Notes: generated by a model from the letters alone, not told the origin. DNA of 64,000 nt from Planctomycetota bacterium (GCA_029781135.1 JAKOXH010000017.1:1-64000), one strand, 5' to 3'; shown: positions 33,242-42,975, numbered from the stretch's first letter. Translations and numbers: made by a program.

Positions 33242-33631
33242 TTAAATGTGCTTGTCGAGGTAGGCGACGCCCAAAAATATAAGACCAAGGCACCACAGGC
33301 CCGAGCCGTTGGCGGCCACGCCCTGAAAGTATAGGCCCGTCGTGCAACCGACAACGCCGAGCAGCACGCAGAACTTGGGAGACCACAAAAACTTCTTGAA
33401 ACGCTCTGTCATGGTGGGCGCTCGACGTTTACTTGCCAATTCCAAGGAATCAAATCGCACTTGTTTGCGTAGGATGCGTTCCAGATTTCGTGTCGATTCA
33501 GCGACGTGTCGTCCGGATTTTCTTAGCGCGCCGATTACGTACGGCAGTCGACGGCCAAATAGCATGGCGGCAACAATGCCGTAAATCATCAGATCGCCGG
33601 TGCCGATGCCGATCATGGAGATTGTCTCCAT
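33242..33631 (-). CDS. TatA/B-like small membrane protein
   Basis: A 129-aa protein. The N-terminus GTGDLMIYGIVAAMLFGRRL, ...PYVIGALRKSGR resembles TatA/B (membrane helix, FG hinge, amphipathic helix). The second half carries two more hydrophobic stretches (FCVLLGVVGCTTGLYF and LWCLGLIFLGVAYL), which is not typical for TatA. It may be a planctomycete variant; evidence is moderate. Confidence 0.55.
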   Translation of the reverse strand: METISMIGIGTGDLMIYGIVAAMLFGRRLPYVIGALRKSGRHVAESTRNLERILRKQVRFDSLELASKRRAPTMTERFKKFLWSPKFCVLLGVVGCTTGLYFQGVAANGSGLWCLGLIFLGVAYLDKHI

Positions 33632-33741
33632 CGTTTCAAAGCACCCTCACCCCAACCCTCTCCCAGAGGGCGAGGGAGTTTTGGCTAGGGGCTCGCAGCG
33701 CTCGACCCCAGTCACCCGCCGGCTGCCGAGATCGGAACGCT

Positions 33742-33780
33742 AAACCCTCCCCTGGCCCCTCCCTGGTAGAGAGGGGGAGG
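33742..33780. repeat. CCCTCC...GGAGGG intergenic repeat
   Basis: A fourth copy of the AACCCTCCCCTGGCCCCTCC type with a GAGAGGGGGAGG arm, located just after the RNase E/G stop. Confidence 0.6.
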
Positions 33781-33812
33781 ATATGGGCGAGCCCTTCAAT
33801 TTAGGCGATTGG

Positions 33813-35618
33813 TCACGCGTCTGCAATCCGCACTTCGCGGCCATTAGTATCTTGGCAGTCGATTTTCAGGAACTCGGGCGAGAGGCCTTCGCCGCTGATA
33901 ATCTGAATTTCGACGTTATTTTCGGCCTCAAGCTGCACCAAATCGCGGCGTTTCTTGTTGTTGAGGTAGTTGGCGACCTCCTCTTCGACCGTCACGACGA
34001 CGCGGCTGACCTGTTTGTTTGCTGTCACCAATTGCAGCTTGCGGGCGACTTCGATCGCCATGCTTTCCGACGATTTCACCAGGCCGCTGCCGCTACACGA
34101 CGGGCACTCTTTGTAGACGCTCCGTTTGATGCTGGGGCGGATGCGCTGCCGCGTCATCTCGATGAGGCCGAAGGGACTGGTGCGCAGGATTTTCGTACGG
34201 GCGCGGTCGCGCCGCACGGCATCCCGCAGCGTGCGTTCCACATTGCGGCGGTTGCGTTCCTTGCGCATGTCGATGAAGTCGTTCACGACGACACCGCCCA
34301 GGTCGCGCAGGCGAAGCTGGCGCGCAATTTCCTTCGCGGCAATTTGATTGAGTTGGTAGGCCGAGTCTTCGGCTGAGCCATCGGTGCGGAAGCTGCCGCT
34401 GTTGACGTCGATGGCTACCAAGGCTTCGGTCTGGTCGATCACGAGCGAGCCGCCGCCTCGGAGCGGCACCTTGCGCTGGTTGATAAGCGCGATTTCTTGA
34501 TCGAGGTTGTACTTTTGGAACAGCGGCTCGCGGCCTTCGTAGAGTTTGAGCCGGCTCACGTAACGCGGCATGACGATTTGCAGGAACTCCTTCGCACGCT
34601 CGAACGCCTTCGGTTCGTCGATGTGGATCGTGTCGACATCGGCGGTGAAGATATCGCGAATCGTGCGGATGATCATGTCGCTTTCTTCGTAGATATCCAC
34701 TGGGCCGGTGGTTTTCTTGATGCGGCGGACGATCACCTTCCACAACCGCAACAAATACGCGAGGTCGCGCGAAAGCTCTTTCTTCGTTCGGTCGGTTCCG
34801 GCGGTGCGAACGATGAACCCGACACCCTTGGGCGGGTTCAGCTCGCGAAGGATATCGCGGAGGCGACGGCGATCGTCGTCGCTTTCGATTTTGCGCGAAA
34901 CGCCGATGCGGCCCAGGGCCGGCATGAGCACGAGATAACGGCCCGGAATGCTGATGTACGTGCTCAGCGTGGGGCCTTTGGTGCCGATGCCTTCCTTGAT
35001 GACTTGGACGAGGACCTCATCGCCGCGCTGGAAAATTTCTTGAATGGGCGGCTTGAAGCGCGGCCGGACGCCGGGGCGAAAGCGTGGGGAGCGGCCACCG
35101 CCGTTGCGATTACGGCCGTTGCCGCGGCCACCGCTATTGCGATAGCCACCGCCGTTTTCCGAGCGCTCGCCATGGTGTGGCTCGTCGCCGAAATCACCAG
35201 CATCGAAATCGTCGCCGCCGTTGTTGGCATGGTCGAAGTCGCGTTCGCGGTCTTCGGTACGTTCGCCGCCGCGGTCCTGCTCCCGCTCCCCATCACGACC
35301 TCGGTCACGGCCGCGCTCGCGTTCGCGACCGGGACCGCCGGCCGCCGCCAGCGCTTTGCGGGGGTCGTAGCCGCCCTGGCGGAAGTATTGCGGCTCGACA
35401 TCGCTGATATGGAGGAAGCCGTTGCGGCCAACGCCGAAATCGACGAAGGCGGCCTGAATACTCGGCTCCAAATTGACGATGCGGCCCTTGTAAATGTTGC
35501 CGACGTAGTTCTGTTGGCTCATCCGCTCGAGGTACAACTCCTCGAGCTGCCCATCCTCAACGATCGCGATGCGGCACTCTTCGGCCTGCGCGACGTTGAT
35601 CAGCATTTCTTGTTTCAT
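33813..35618 (-). CDS. rng: Ribonuclease E/G family protein
   Basis: A 601-aa endoribonuclease for rRNA and mRNA processing. The N-terminal S1 domain (NYVGNIYKGRIVNLEPSIQA, AFVDFGVGRNGFLHISDV) is interrupted at about residues 88-190 by an Arg/Gly/Asp/Glu-rich low-complexity insert, then resumes at IFQRGDEVLVQVIKEGIGTK. The catalytic part has VAIDVNSGSF and VVNDFIDM with the metal Asp residues, and CPSCSGSGLV (zinc link). It is shorter than E. coli RNase E and lacks the large C-terminal scaffold. rne or rng naming is not resolved. Confidence 0.93.
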   Translation of the reverse strand: MKQEMLINVAQAEECRIAIVEDGQLEELYLERMSQQNYVGNIYKGRIVNLEPSIQAAFVDFGVGRNGFLHISDVEPQYFRQGGYDPRKALAAAGGPGRERERGRDRGRDGEREQDRGGERTEDRERDFDHANNGGDDFDAGDFGDEPHHGERSENGGGYRNSGGRGNGRNRNGGGRSPRFRPGVRPRFKPPIQEIFQRGDEVLVQVIKEGIGTKGPTLSTYISIPGRYLVLMPALGRIGVSRKIESDDDRRRLRDILRELNPPKGVGFIVRTAGTDRTKKELSRDLAYLLRLWKVIVRRIKKTTGPVDIYEESDMIIRTIRDIFTADVDTIHIDEPKAFERAKEFLQIVMPRYVSRLKLYEGREPLFQKYNLDQEIALINQRKVPLRGGGSLVIDQTEALVAIDVNSGSFRTDGSAEDSAYQLNQIAAKEIARQLRLRDLGGVVVNDFIDMRKERNRRNVERTLRDAVRRDRARTKILRTSPFGLIEMTRQRIRPSIKRSVYKECPSCSGSGLVKSSESMAIEVARKLQLVTANKQVSRVVVTVEEEVANYLNNKKRRDLVQLEAENNVEIQIISGEGLSPEFLKIDCQDTNGREVRIADA

Positions 35619-35761
35619 GTGCAGTTGATTCCATCAAATACGTTTTGTTCGGATAACAGCCATTACTGGCTACATGGGATGCAGGATGCGGGATGCAGGG
35701 CGGTCGGGGTGGAATTCTCGTGTCCTTTCCCTGTCCCCTGACCCCTGACCCCTCTTCTCAC

Positions 35762-37516
35762 TCACACTGGTAATTCCGGCAAAAACTTCGCTAACTCCTC
35801 TTTCAAATAGGTTTTCACATCCCGGGCGCTTTCGAGTTCGAGCGCACGGTGGGCCACGCGTTCGCAGCTAGTTATGTCGACGCGGCGGCAAACTTGTTTG
35901 ATCTCCGGCAATGCGGCCGGCGTCACGCTCAGGCTCCGCAGGCCCAGGCCCAACAGCAACATCGTGTACAGCGGATTGCCGCTCATTTGGCCGCACATGC
36001 TGATCGGCACCTCATGCTTTTTGGCCACTTGGATGGCCATGTTGATCAGCCGCAATACCGAGGGATCCGAGCCAGTGTACAACCCGGCCACGTCCTTGTT
36101 GCTGCGGTCGACCGCCAGCGCGTACTGAATCAGATCATTGGTGCCGATGCTGAAGAAGTCGACTTCTTCCGCAAAGTGATCGAGCATCAACACGGCCGAC
36201 GGCACCTCGACCATCATGCCGACCTTGATGTCCTTGTCGAACGGCGTGCCTTCTTCCTCGAGATCCTCGCGGGCTTCGCGGAGCACCATCTTCGCATGCT
36301 TGAGTTCCAGCAGCGTGCTGATGAGCGGAAACATGATGCTGATGTTTCCGGCCGTGCTCGCCCGCAAGATGGCCCGCAGTTGCGTGCGAAACATCTCCGG
36401 ATTCTTCAGCGCCAGCCGAATGCTACGGAGGCCGAGGAAAGGGTTGGCCTCGTCATCGGGCCGCGGCATGCCGGGCATTTTGTCGGCGCCGAGGTCGATC
36501 GTGCGCATGACGACCGGCTGACCCCGCAGGGCGGTAGCCACTGCAGTGTAGGCGGCCGTTTGCTCTTCCTCGGTCGGTTCCGTATCGCGGGAAAGGAACA
36601 GGAATTCGGTACGGTAAAGCCCGATGCCGTCGGCGCCGCGTTTCTGGCACTGCTCGACTTCATACGGAAATTCGATATTGCCGAGCAGTTGAATGCGGAC
36701 TTTATCTGCCGTTTCACCGGGCAAATCACGCAGCTTTTCCAGCTTGGCCGCGTGCGACCGGTACTGCACCACTTCGTGGCGATAACGGGCAATGGTTTCT
36801 TCATCAGGGTGAAGAATCACCAGGCCCTGGTAGCCATCGATGATCGCCGTTTCCCCGCCCGAGACGTTCGTGAGGAACGGGCCGATACCCACGACCGCCG
36901 GAATGCCGAGCGCCTCGGCGACGATCGCCGTATGGCTGCCGGCACCCCCAATTTCAGTGACGAAGCCCTTCACGTATTTCGGATTGAGATTCGACGTTTC
37001 GCTCGGCGTCAGCGTGTGGGCGAGCACCAGCACTTCGGCGTTGATGTGCGCGAGTTCCTCGCGGCGTTTGCCGAAAAGATGCCGCAACAGGCGTTTTTCG
37101 ATGTCGAAGATATCGGTCGCCCGTTCCGGCATGTAATCGCCGTCGAGCGATTGGATGACTTTCGCGTAATGCCGCAGCGCCCGGCTCACCGAGTATTCGG
37201 GCGAGTAATGCCGCTGCCGGATCATCTCCTCCAGCTTGTGGCGGAGGCTCCGATCGTTGAGCATTTGAATGTGGGCCGAGAAAATGGCCGCCGAGTCTTT
37301 ACCCAACTGTTCGGAGACGCGAACGCGATGGCGTTCGATTTCAGCAGTGGCGGCGGCAATCGCCTGATGGAGGCGCTCCAACTCGTCTTCCACGGCGTCG
37401 CGGGGAAGGAACCGCCGCGGAATGCGGAATCCCTCATTGTCCAGCACCAGCACTTCGCCGATCGCCACGCCGGGCGACACGGCAATCCCTTGAAGACGTT
37501 CCATGTTGTTTCGCAC
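35762..37516 (-). CDS. ptsI: Phosphoenolpyruvate-protein phosphotransferase (PTS enzyme I)
   Basis: A 584-aa enzyme that takes phosphate from PEP and gives it to HPr. GGAGSHTAIVAEALGIPAVV holds the active-site His; FLFLSRDTEPTEEEQ, GADKMPGMPRPDDEANPFLG, LGLRSIRLAL and SIGTNDLIQYALAVDRSN are typical of the PEP-binding barrel. The ATG at 37504 is also possible. It follows ptsH across a 500-bp gap; no sugar permease is present in the window. Confidence 0.96.
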   Translation of the reverse strand: MRNNMERLQGIAVSPGVAIGEVLVLDNEGFRIPRRFLPRDAVEDELERLHQAIAAATAEIERHRVRVSEQLGKDSAAIFSAHIQMLNDRSLRHKLEEMIRQRHYSPEYSVSRALRHYAKVIQSLDGDYMPERATDIFDIEKRLLRHLFGKRREELAHINAEVLVLAHTLTPSETSNLNPKYVKGFVTEIGGAGSHTAIVAEALGIPAVVGIGPFLTNVSGGETAIIDGYQGLVILHPDEETIARYRHEVVQYRSHAAKLEKLRDLPGETADKVRIQLLGNIEFPYEVEQCQKRGADGIGLYRTEFLFLSRDTEPTEEEQTAAYTAVATALRGQPVVMRTIDLGADKMPGMPRPDDEANPFLGLRSIRLALKNPEMFRTQLRAILRASTAGNISIMFPLISTLLELKHAKMVLREAREDLEEEGTPFDKDIKVGMMVEVPSAVLMLDHFAEEVDFFSIGTNDLIQYALAVDRSNKDVAGLYTGSDPSVLRLINMAIQVAKKHEVPISMCGQMSGNPLYTMLLLGLGLRSLSVTPAALPEIKQVCRRVDITSCERVAHRALELESARDVKTYLKEELAKFLPELPV

Positions 37517-37898
37517 GCCGACTCATCGCTCGCAGGCGCGAAACGAAGCCGCTGCGCGGCGGCCGTTCTTCCGGGTTGAACGTGCGGCCGGGCGTGGCTT
37601 CGCGGCAACTTGGCTGGCGGCGTCGCACGTTCGATCGGGCCGGGCCGCGGAAAAGAGAAAAGAGCCGCGGGGCCGGATCGCCAGGCGACGCAACTACCAT
37701 CGCGTCGAGAAACGAGTCACTAAATATGTTGTTAAATGATCGGTCCTTGGCCAACGGGCGCCGCGCACAACAGTTGGTTGATTCGGGCGTGCCCTCGGCC
37801 AATCAGTAAATTGTATTCCGGTCGATGCGAGCCGCTGCGACGGAAATTTCCTTCGACCGCGGACAGCTTCGACCTGCTTGTTCGTTTGTCGGTTTCGC

Positions 37899-37993
37899 GG
37901 GTGGCATGCCCTCGCTCGCGCCAGCCTGCTCACGCGAAACACTTGCGCTTGAACGCGAGCGTGGGCATGTCTCGGTTTCGCGCGAGCATGCCG
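37899..37993. repeat. CATGCCCTCGCTCGCG palindromic repeat between ptsH and ptsI
   Basis: The left part GGTGGCATGCCCTCGCTCGC and the right part GCGAGCGTGGGCATG, with CGCGCGAGCATGCC, make an imperfect fold-back. A close relative is at 50891-50990. The remaining gap 37517-38019 holds no clear gene. Confidence 0.7.
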
Positions 37994-38019
37994 CCCCTAG
38001 GTTCGAGCGTCACGATCCA

Positions 38020-38313
38020 CTAGTCGATTTCGGCGTCTTCCTGGGGAAAGCCATTTTCCACCAGCTTGGCCAAAGCATCGACGGCTTCCTGGGCGTCGGG
38101 GCCATCCGCTTCCAATGTCAGCTGGGTGCCCTGGGCCGCCCCCAACGTTAACAAATCAATAATGCTCGTTGCTTCCACCCGCCGGTCATTCCGCAGCAAA
38201 CAAATTCGGGATTCGTATTGCTTGGCCAGGCGGACAAACATTTCCGCCGGGCGCGCATGCAATCCTTGTTCGTTCTGAATCGTTATGACGCGACTAATCG
38301 GGGAAGTCTGCAT
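38020..38313 (-). CDS. ptsH: HPr phosphocarrier protein
   Basis: A 97-aa HPr. GLHARPAEMFVRLAKQYES has the phosphorylated His, and VEATSIIDLLTLGAAQGTQL has the Ser that corresponds to the regulatory Ser46 site. It carries phosphate from enzyme I to EIIA. Its neighbours are ptsN and hpf, as in the nitrogen-PTS cluster of other bacteria. Confidence 0.96.
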   Translation of the reverse strand: MQTSPISRVITIQNEQGLHARPAEMFVRLAKQYESRICLLRNDRRVEATSIIDLLTLGAAQGTQLTLEADGPDAQEAVDALAKLVENGFPQEDAEID

Positions 38314-38393
38314 TTAGCGGCGGCGCTGGTGTGGGGCGCGTCGACGAGCGACGCGGCTAAATGCACGCCGATGGTTCGCGTGCCAGCGGGTTG

Positions 38394-38870
38394 TTAGGAC
38401 GAAAATTGGTTGTTGTCTGCCTCTTCCAAAAGTTGCCACACGTCTTCCGGCTTCTTGCTCTGCTTGAGGAACCGGCAGAACGTGTCGTCGCGCAGCTGAC
38501 GCGAAATGTTTTCCAAGGCCCGCAAGTGGTCCCCCGGACGATCGGGCGGCGAAACGAGCAGGAACAGCAGGTGAACCTTCTCGCCGTCCAGGCTATCGAA
38601 GTTCACGCCGCTTTCGCTCACCGCCACCGTGCCGATCAGCTTGTCGATCGACGGATGCTTCGTGTGGGGCACCGCGACGCCCCGGCCAATCCCCGTGCTG
38701 CCCAGTTCCTCGCGCTTCAGGATCGCTTCGACGATACTCTCGAAATCCTTTTCGTTAATCTTCTTGGCTTCCGCCAGTGATTTGGCCATGGCCTGGATGA
38801 CAGCCCGCTTTTCGTCGGCCTCCAAATTCGTGCGGATCGCCTCACGGCAAATAAAATCGGAAAACTTCAT
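38394..38870 (-). CDS. ptsN: PTS EIIA-type (Ntr) phosphotransferase protein
   Basis: A 158-aa protein of the PtsN family: MKFSDFICREAIRTNLEADE, AILKREELGSTGIGRGVAVP with HTKHPSI (active His), and HLLFLLVSPPDRPGDHLRAL. Such proteins act in regulation rather than sugar uptake. ATG 38870 is used; the longer frame from 38951 lacks family similarity. Upstream lies hpf. Confidence 0.93.
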   Translation of the reverse strand: MKFSDFICREAIRTNLEADEKRAVIQAMAKSLAEAKKINEKDFESIVEAILKREELGSTGIGRGVAVPHTKHPSIDKLIGTVAVSESGVNFDSLDGEKVHLLFLLVSPPDRPGDHLRALENISRQLRDDTFCRFLKQSKKPEDVWQLLEEADNNQFSS

Positions 38871-39143
38871 TGCTATTTTCGCCTCGTCGACCGAGAACTG
38901 CTTATCGCTTGAATCTTGCCCAGCCCGGGTCGAATCAACGGCCCTGCCCAATCCTAAATACTACCCCGGCCCACGCAGGCGCGGCACCTGCCGACAGCTG
39001 AATCTCGTTTGCCAAGGATCGAATTAAAAATCACCACGGCGGCCGGTTGCGTGATTCACTTCACCCGCCCACTCTTGTCACGTTCGGCCACCCGCCTGCC
39101 TTGTATTCTTCTTTACTACGTACTTGTTGGCCAAAAAATTCTT

Positions 39144-39315
39144 TGCCACAGCGGACACAGAGATCACCGAGGGAAAGCAGCCAATGCAAAATGCAAAATC
39201 GGAAATGCGACATGAAAAATGCAATCCGTCCGCATTGAACATTTTGCATTTCTCATTTTGCATTGAACATTTATTGTGAGTCGTTCCTCGGTGTCCTCTG
39301 TGATCTCTGTGGCTC
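39144..39315. repeat. Nested inverted repeat, ATGCAAAATGC / CAGAGATCACCGAGG type
   Basis: Outer arms GCCACAGCGGACACAGAGAT and ATCTCTGTGGC; inner arms with AATGCAAAATGCAAAAT and their mirror ATTTTGCATT. It lies between hpf and ptsN. Confidence 0.75.
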
Positions 39316-39336
39316 ACGTGTCCACAATATCCGTAC

Positions 39337-39690
39337 TTACTCTTCCGCTTTGGTTTCCCGACGCCGCGGCTCGCTTCCCCGGTGCCGTTCCTGGACCTTT
39401 TCTTTGTACTTGCGCAGCTGTTGTTCGAGCTTGTGGACGACCTCGTCAACGGACGCCATCAGGTTCTCCGACTGGTCGTGGGCGACGAAGTCGTGTTTGT
39501 GCTCGGCGGCCACCTTGAGGTCGACGCGCGGCAGCGCTTCGTCCGTCAGATCGACAATCACTTCGATGGCAGTGAGGCGGTCGAAAATCCGCGACAGTTT
39601 TTCCGCCTTGCCGGCAATTTTCTTCTGCGAAGCTTCGCTCAGTTGACCATGCCGGGTGGAGACTTTGATTTGCACCAACCTATTCCCCAT
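39337..39690 (-). CDS. hpf: Ribosome hibernation-promoting factor (short type)
   Basis: A 117-aa protein: MGNRLVQIKVSTRHGQLSEA, KLSRIFDRLTAIEVIVDLTD, HDFVAHDQSENLMASVDEVV, HKLEQQLRKYKEKVQERHRG. This matches the HPF/RaiA fold that inactivates ribosomes in stationary phase. ATG 39690 is chosen over 39729. It heads the hpf-ptsN-ptsH-ptsI set. Confidence 0.9.
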   Translation of the reverse strand: MGNRLVQIKVSTRHGQLSEASQKKIAGKAEKLSRIFDRLTAIEVIVDLTDEALPRVDLKVAAEHKHDFVAHDQSENLMASVDEVVHKLEQQLRKYKEKVQERHRGSEPRRRETKAEE

Positions 39691-40142
39691 TGCCTTGTGA
39701 CAGTTGCGCAACCGGCCAGCGGCCCCCAACGAAGGCCCCTAACCGCTGCAAACCAGCCATTCTAGCGTGATTCGCCCCGGCAGACAAACGGGGTATTTTC
39801 GCGGGAATTTGGCTCACCGGTAGACGCTCCCGCGCCACGCCGCCGCCCCCCTTTAGCGTCGGTCGCCAGACCGAATCTACCGCCAACCAATCCCGACCAC
39901 ACCTCACATGCCACCACAGTATCCCGCACCACGGTGTAGCCGCATTCGCCAGAATGCCGATCCCCCACCCACCCACCCGCCCGGATATGCGCGGTTCGGG
40001 AAGTTGTCGCCGGGTGGCATGGCCTCGGAGGTACTCCGACGTGGCCATGTTTCTCAAGCGATTCCCTGCTCACGCTGCGCGCGAGCGTGCCTGTCCCCTT
40101 TTTCAACGGGCTGATATCCTAATTGCAGGCTGGCTACGTGAA
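39691..40142. other. Repeat-rich gap between hpf and the next gene
   Basis: Contains the TAGCGTCGGTCGCCAGACCG element (about 39854-39890; a relative is at 43037-43075) and a half-copy of the GTCCCCTTTTTCAAC palindrome at 40076-40113. No gene recognised. Confidence 0.6.
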
Positions 40143-40634
40143 ATGGGAGCTCCAACCATGAACGATGACAACCCCGCGCCGTGCTGTGCCCGATTTGATC
40201 CGGAACCCTGGGACGACAAGACACTTACCTGGGAGAATAAGCGCTTTGTGAAGGACCGAGTACGGAGTTTGTTTCATATCCCCCTCAACTTCGGCGGAGT
40301 CGTGAAGCGCAACATGGCCCTGATCGAAGCGGCCCATGCGAGTCCCGAGACTACCATGATCCTGGCGGACGAAAATTCCCTCTGGGGCGCCGACGTGTAC
40401 ATCGAAGTTACCAGGGACGTGCCGGGGGCGAAAATGGCCACGATCTCCGGAACGTTTCTCTCGAAGGTCTTCGAGGGCCCCTTCCGGGACATTCCGCGGT
40501 GGATTGAACAGATGAAATCGTTTGTCGGTGAAAAAGGAAAGTCGCTGAGGAAACTGTACTTCTTCTACACAACCTGTCCCAAGTGCGCGAAAAAGTACGG
40601 AAAAAACTACGTGGTGCTGCTGAGTCAAGTCTAA
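40143..40634 (+). CDS. Conserved hypothetical protein with a C-x2-C end
   Basis: A 163-aa protein (ATG 40143; 40158 also fits): MNDDNPAPCCARFDPEPWDD, FVKDRVRSLFHIPLNFGGVV, MILADENSLWGADVYIEVTR and FFYTTCPKCAKKYGKNYVVL. The Cys pairs could bind metal. It resembles uncharacterised planctomycete proteins annotated as hydrolases, but no catalytic motif is clear. Confidence 0.65.
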   Translation: MGAPTMNDDNPAPCCARFDPEPWDDKTLTWENKRFVKDRVRSLFHIPLNFGGVVKRNMALIEAAHASPETTMILADENSLWGADVYIEVTRDVPGAKMATISGTFLSKVFEGPFRDIPRWIEQMKSFVGEKGKSLRKLYFFYTTCPKCAKKYGKNYVVLLSQV

Positions 40635-40874
40635 AGCCGACCCACCCAGGGCCGATCCCATTGGTCGGCGACAGATCGAGCGGGCCTAAGTGGCCATACG
40701 GTCGTTTGCAACGCGGTATGTGCTGGAATCCGTTACACCGCAGGCGTTACGCAAGTCGGAGGTTGGGCTGCGAGCGGTTTGGACTTTGTGTTGCTATACT
40801 GTCGGCAATTCGACGCTTCATGCTAACGGGTGATGGAGTTGTGGTAATACATCCAGACTTTCGAGGACGTGATC

Positions 40875-41708
40875 ATGGGGTTTTTCGACCGCTTTCGGAA
40901 AGATAAGTCGCTAGCGGGTACCGACGCTGACCGCGCTCAGCCTAAAACGCCCCATGCTACACGACATTGTTTCGTGCTTTGCAGAAATGTAGAGGTTGGC
41001 GACTTATCCTGTGCGGAATCAGTAGTTGCCCAGATTTTCGGACGTGGTTACTCAGCTGAGGTGGCAGAGGCGGATGTCATAACAGTTAAACGTGGCGAAA
41101 ACACGGTAGGGTTCCTCGCGCATTTGCCCATGCCTATCCCAAATAGCGAAGCAGAAGAGAATGCCGATCGCAATTTTCTTTGGCCAAACGGTAAGGACGA
41201 GTCCGCCAAGCATCGTTCTCACGTTATCGTCACGAATGTCGGCACCGCCGAACAGACGCCGATTCAGTCGGCTATCGCGGTATCGCGACTAGCGCTGGTA
41301 GCACTAAAACTCTACAACGGCATTGGAGTTTACTGGGGTAATGCAAGCGTCTGCAACTCGCGGGAGGTCTTCGAGTTGTTCTGTGAAAACATATCTGAGA
41401 AACACTTACCCGTGCCGGTGTGGCTTCGATTTCAACTCATCCGCGATTCTGACAAGGAAATTGGACTATACACACTTGGGATGAGCCAGTTCGGACTTAT
41501 GGATATTGAAGTGGATGATTGTCGAATGAAAGTGCAAGATCTTTTTGAATTCGTATCCAACATTGCGCACTATCTTATTCAGAGTGGTCCCGTCATCGCG
41601 GACGGTAATACAGTCGGCGGTAGCGAAAGTGAACGTATTTTAGTGCTTCATCGTGCGAGTATGGTCGACCAAGACCGATGCGTTTACAAGATCGTTTTTG
41701 ACGGCTGA
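40875..41708 (+). CDS. DUF4261-domain protein
   Basis: A 277-aa protein: MGFFDRFRKDKSLAGTDADR at the start, GFLAHLPMPIPNSEAEENAD, ...NFLWPNGKDESAKHRSHVIV, YNGIGVYWGNASVCNSREVF. This order of motifs matches DUF4261. The role is unknown. GAGGA precedes ATG 40875; an in-frame GTG at 40869 is also present. Confidence 0.78.
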   Translation: MGFFDRFRKDKSLAGTDADRAQPKTPHATRHCFVLCRNVEVGDLSCAESVVAQIFGRGYSAEVAEADVITVKRGENTVGFLAHLPMPIPNSEAEENADRNFLWPNGKDESAKHRSHVIVTNVGTAEQTPIQSAIAVSRLALVALKLYNGIGVYWGNASVCNSREVFELFCENISEKHLPVPVWLRFQLIRDSDKEIGLYTLGMSQFGLMDIEVDDCRMKVQDLFEFVSNIAHYLIQSGPVIADGNTVGGSESERILVLHRASMVDQDRCVYKIVFDG

Positions 41709-41952
41709 TCGATGTATGGTAAGGACTACCCTGGGTCACGAGGCAACCGAATTCGTTTACGTCGCAGGCGTTACACAAGTCGGAGGTTGGTGTGTAACGC
41801 TTTCAGCGTAAGAAACTCCGTTGCGACCACCAACCCAGGGTAGGCCGCTGGCGCGGCCAACCCTGGGCTTTGTTGTAGAACGCCTTCGGCGTACCAATGC
41901 GGCGGCTATACTGGAGCCATTCCTAACTTTCTCGCAACGGAGTTTTGCCCCT

Positions 41953-42975
41953 ATGAAACGACGTGAATTCCTAGCTGCGGGCATCGCGGCGATGGCCCTG
42001 CCGCGCAGCGGGTTCTCTTCGCCGCAGCGACCAGCCCGTGTCGTGCGGGTTGCCAATGATCGGTTCGATGTGATCGCCGGCAACGGGCCGAAGTTCCGCA
42101 TCTTGCAGCTTTCCGATACCCACTTCGGCACGCCCGACGATGAGGAGCGGGCCGAGAACCAGCGCTCGTACGCCCTCATTCGCGAGTTGGTCGCGACCCA
42201 CCGGCCAGATTTTGTGTTCCACACGGGCGACTTCGTCAACAACGACAAAGTGCAGCCGGAGTTCGGCGCGCTGGCGTTCATGAAAAGTCTCGGCGTTCCG
42301 TGGGCGCTGGTCTTCGGCAATCACGATCACCCGACCGGCAAGCCGGGGCAGAAGAGCCTCGACGATTATTATGCGTCGCTGGACGGAGGGACGATGGGCT
42401 TTGCCGAGCGGAAGGAGGGTGGCCGCGAATATTGCTACCGCATCGACCTGCGGCAAGAGGGCAGGCAGCCGATTGCCAGCCTATTCGCGTTTAACACAGG
42501 CGGGTCCGACATTCCGATGAAAGTGAGCGCCGGCCAAACGCAGTGGTTCCTCGATCAGATGGCCGCCGACAAGAAGGCCAGCGTGCGAACGCCCGTGCTC
42601 GTGATGCAGCACATTCCCACGATCGAATACAAAGAGGTCTTCGAGCAGAAACTGGCCGTCGGTCGCCAGGGCGAACATGTGTGCTCCGAAATCGACAAAG
42701 GCGAAATCTTCCGCCACTATGCCGAGTCGCAACGAGTGCGGGCCGTGTTCTGCGGCCACGATCACAAAAACGACTACCTCGGCAAGTTGCAAGGCGTCAC
42801 GCTAACGTACGGCCGCTGCAGCGGCTATGCCGGCTACGGCGACTGGGAACGGGGTGGCCGCATCATCGACATCGATACGGCGAAAGGCGACGCCCACACG
42901 CGCGTCGTCCTGGCCCAATCGGCCCACGAAAAGCCGGAGTGGAGCACGACCCTGGCAGAGGCGAAATTATCTTGA
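41953..42975 (+). CDS. Tat-exported metallophosphoesterase
   Basis: A 340-aa protein with a Tat-type signal (MKRREFLAAGIAAMALPRSG). Calcineurin-like motifs: LQLSDTHFGTPDDEE (D-x-H), DFVFHTGDFVNND (GD), VFGNHDHPTG (GNHD), VMQHIP and VFCGHDHKNDYLG (GHDH). It probably removes phosphate from a sugar or nucleotide outside the inner membrane. Substrate unknown. ATG 41953 is set by the signal. Confidence 0.92.
   Translation: MKRREFLAAGIAAMALPRSGFSSPQRPARVVRVANDRFDVIAGNGPKFRILQLSDTHFGTPDDEERAENQRSYALIRELVATHRPDFVFHTGDFVNNDKVQPEFGALAFMKSLGVPWALVFGNHDHPTGKPGQKSLDDYYASLDGGTMGFAERKEGGREYCYRIDLRQEGRQPIASLFAFNTGGSDIPMKVSAGQTQWFLDQMAADKKASVRTPVLVMQHIPTIEYKEVFEQKLAVGRQGEHVCSEIDKGEIFRHYAESQRVRAVFCGHDHKNDYLGKLQGVTLTYGRCSGYAGYGDWERGGRIIDIDTAKGDAHTRVVLAQSAHEKPEWSTTLAEAKLS

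Noticed and set aside
34497-37579. Long plus-strand open frames opposite RNase E/G and ptsI
   Set aside because: They mirror well-recognised minus-strand genes and contain no recognisable domain.
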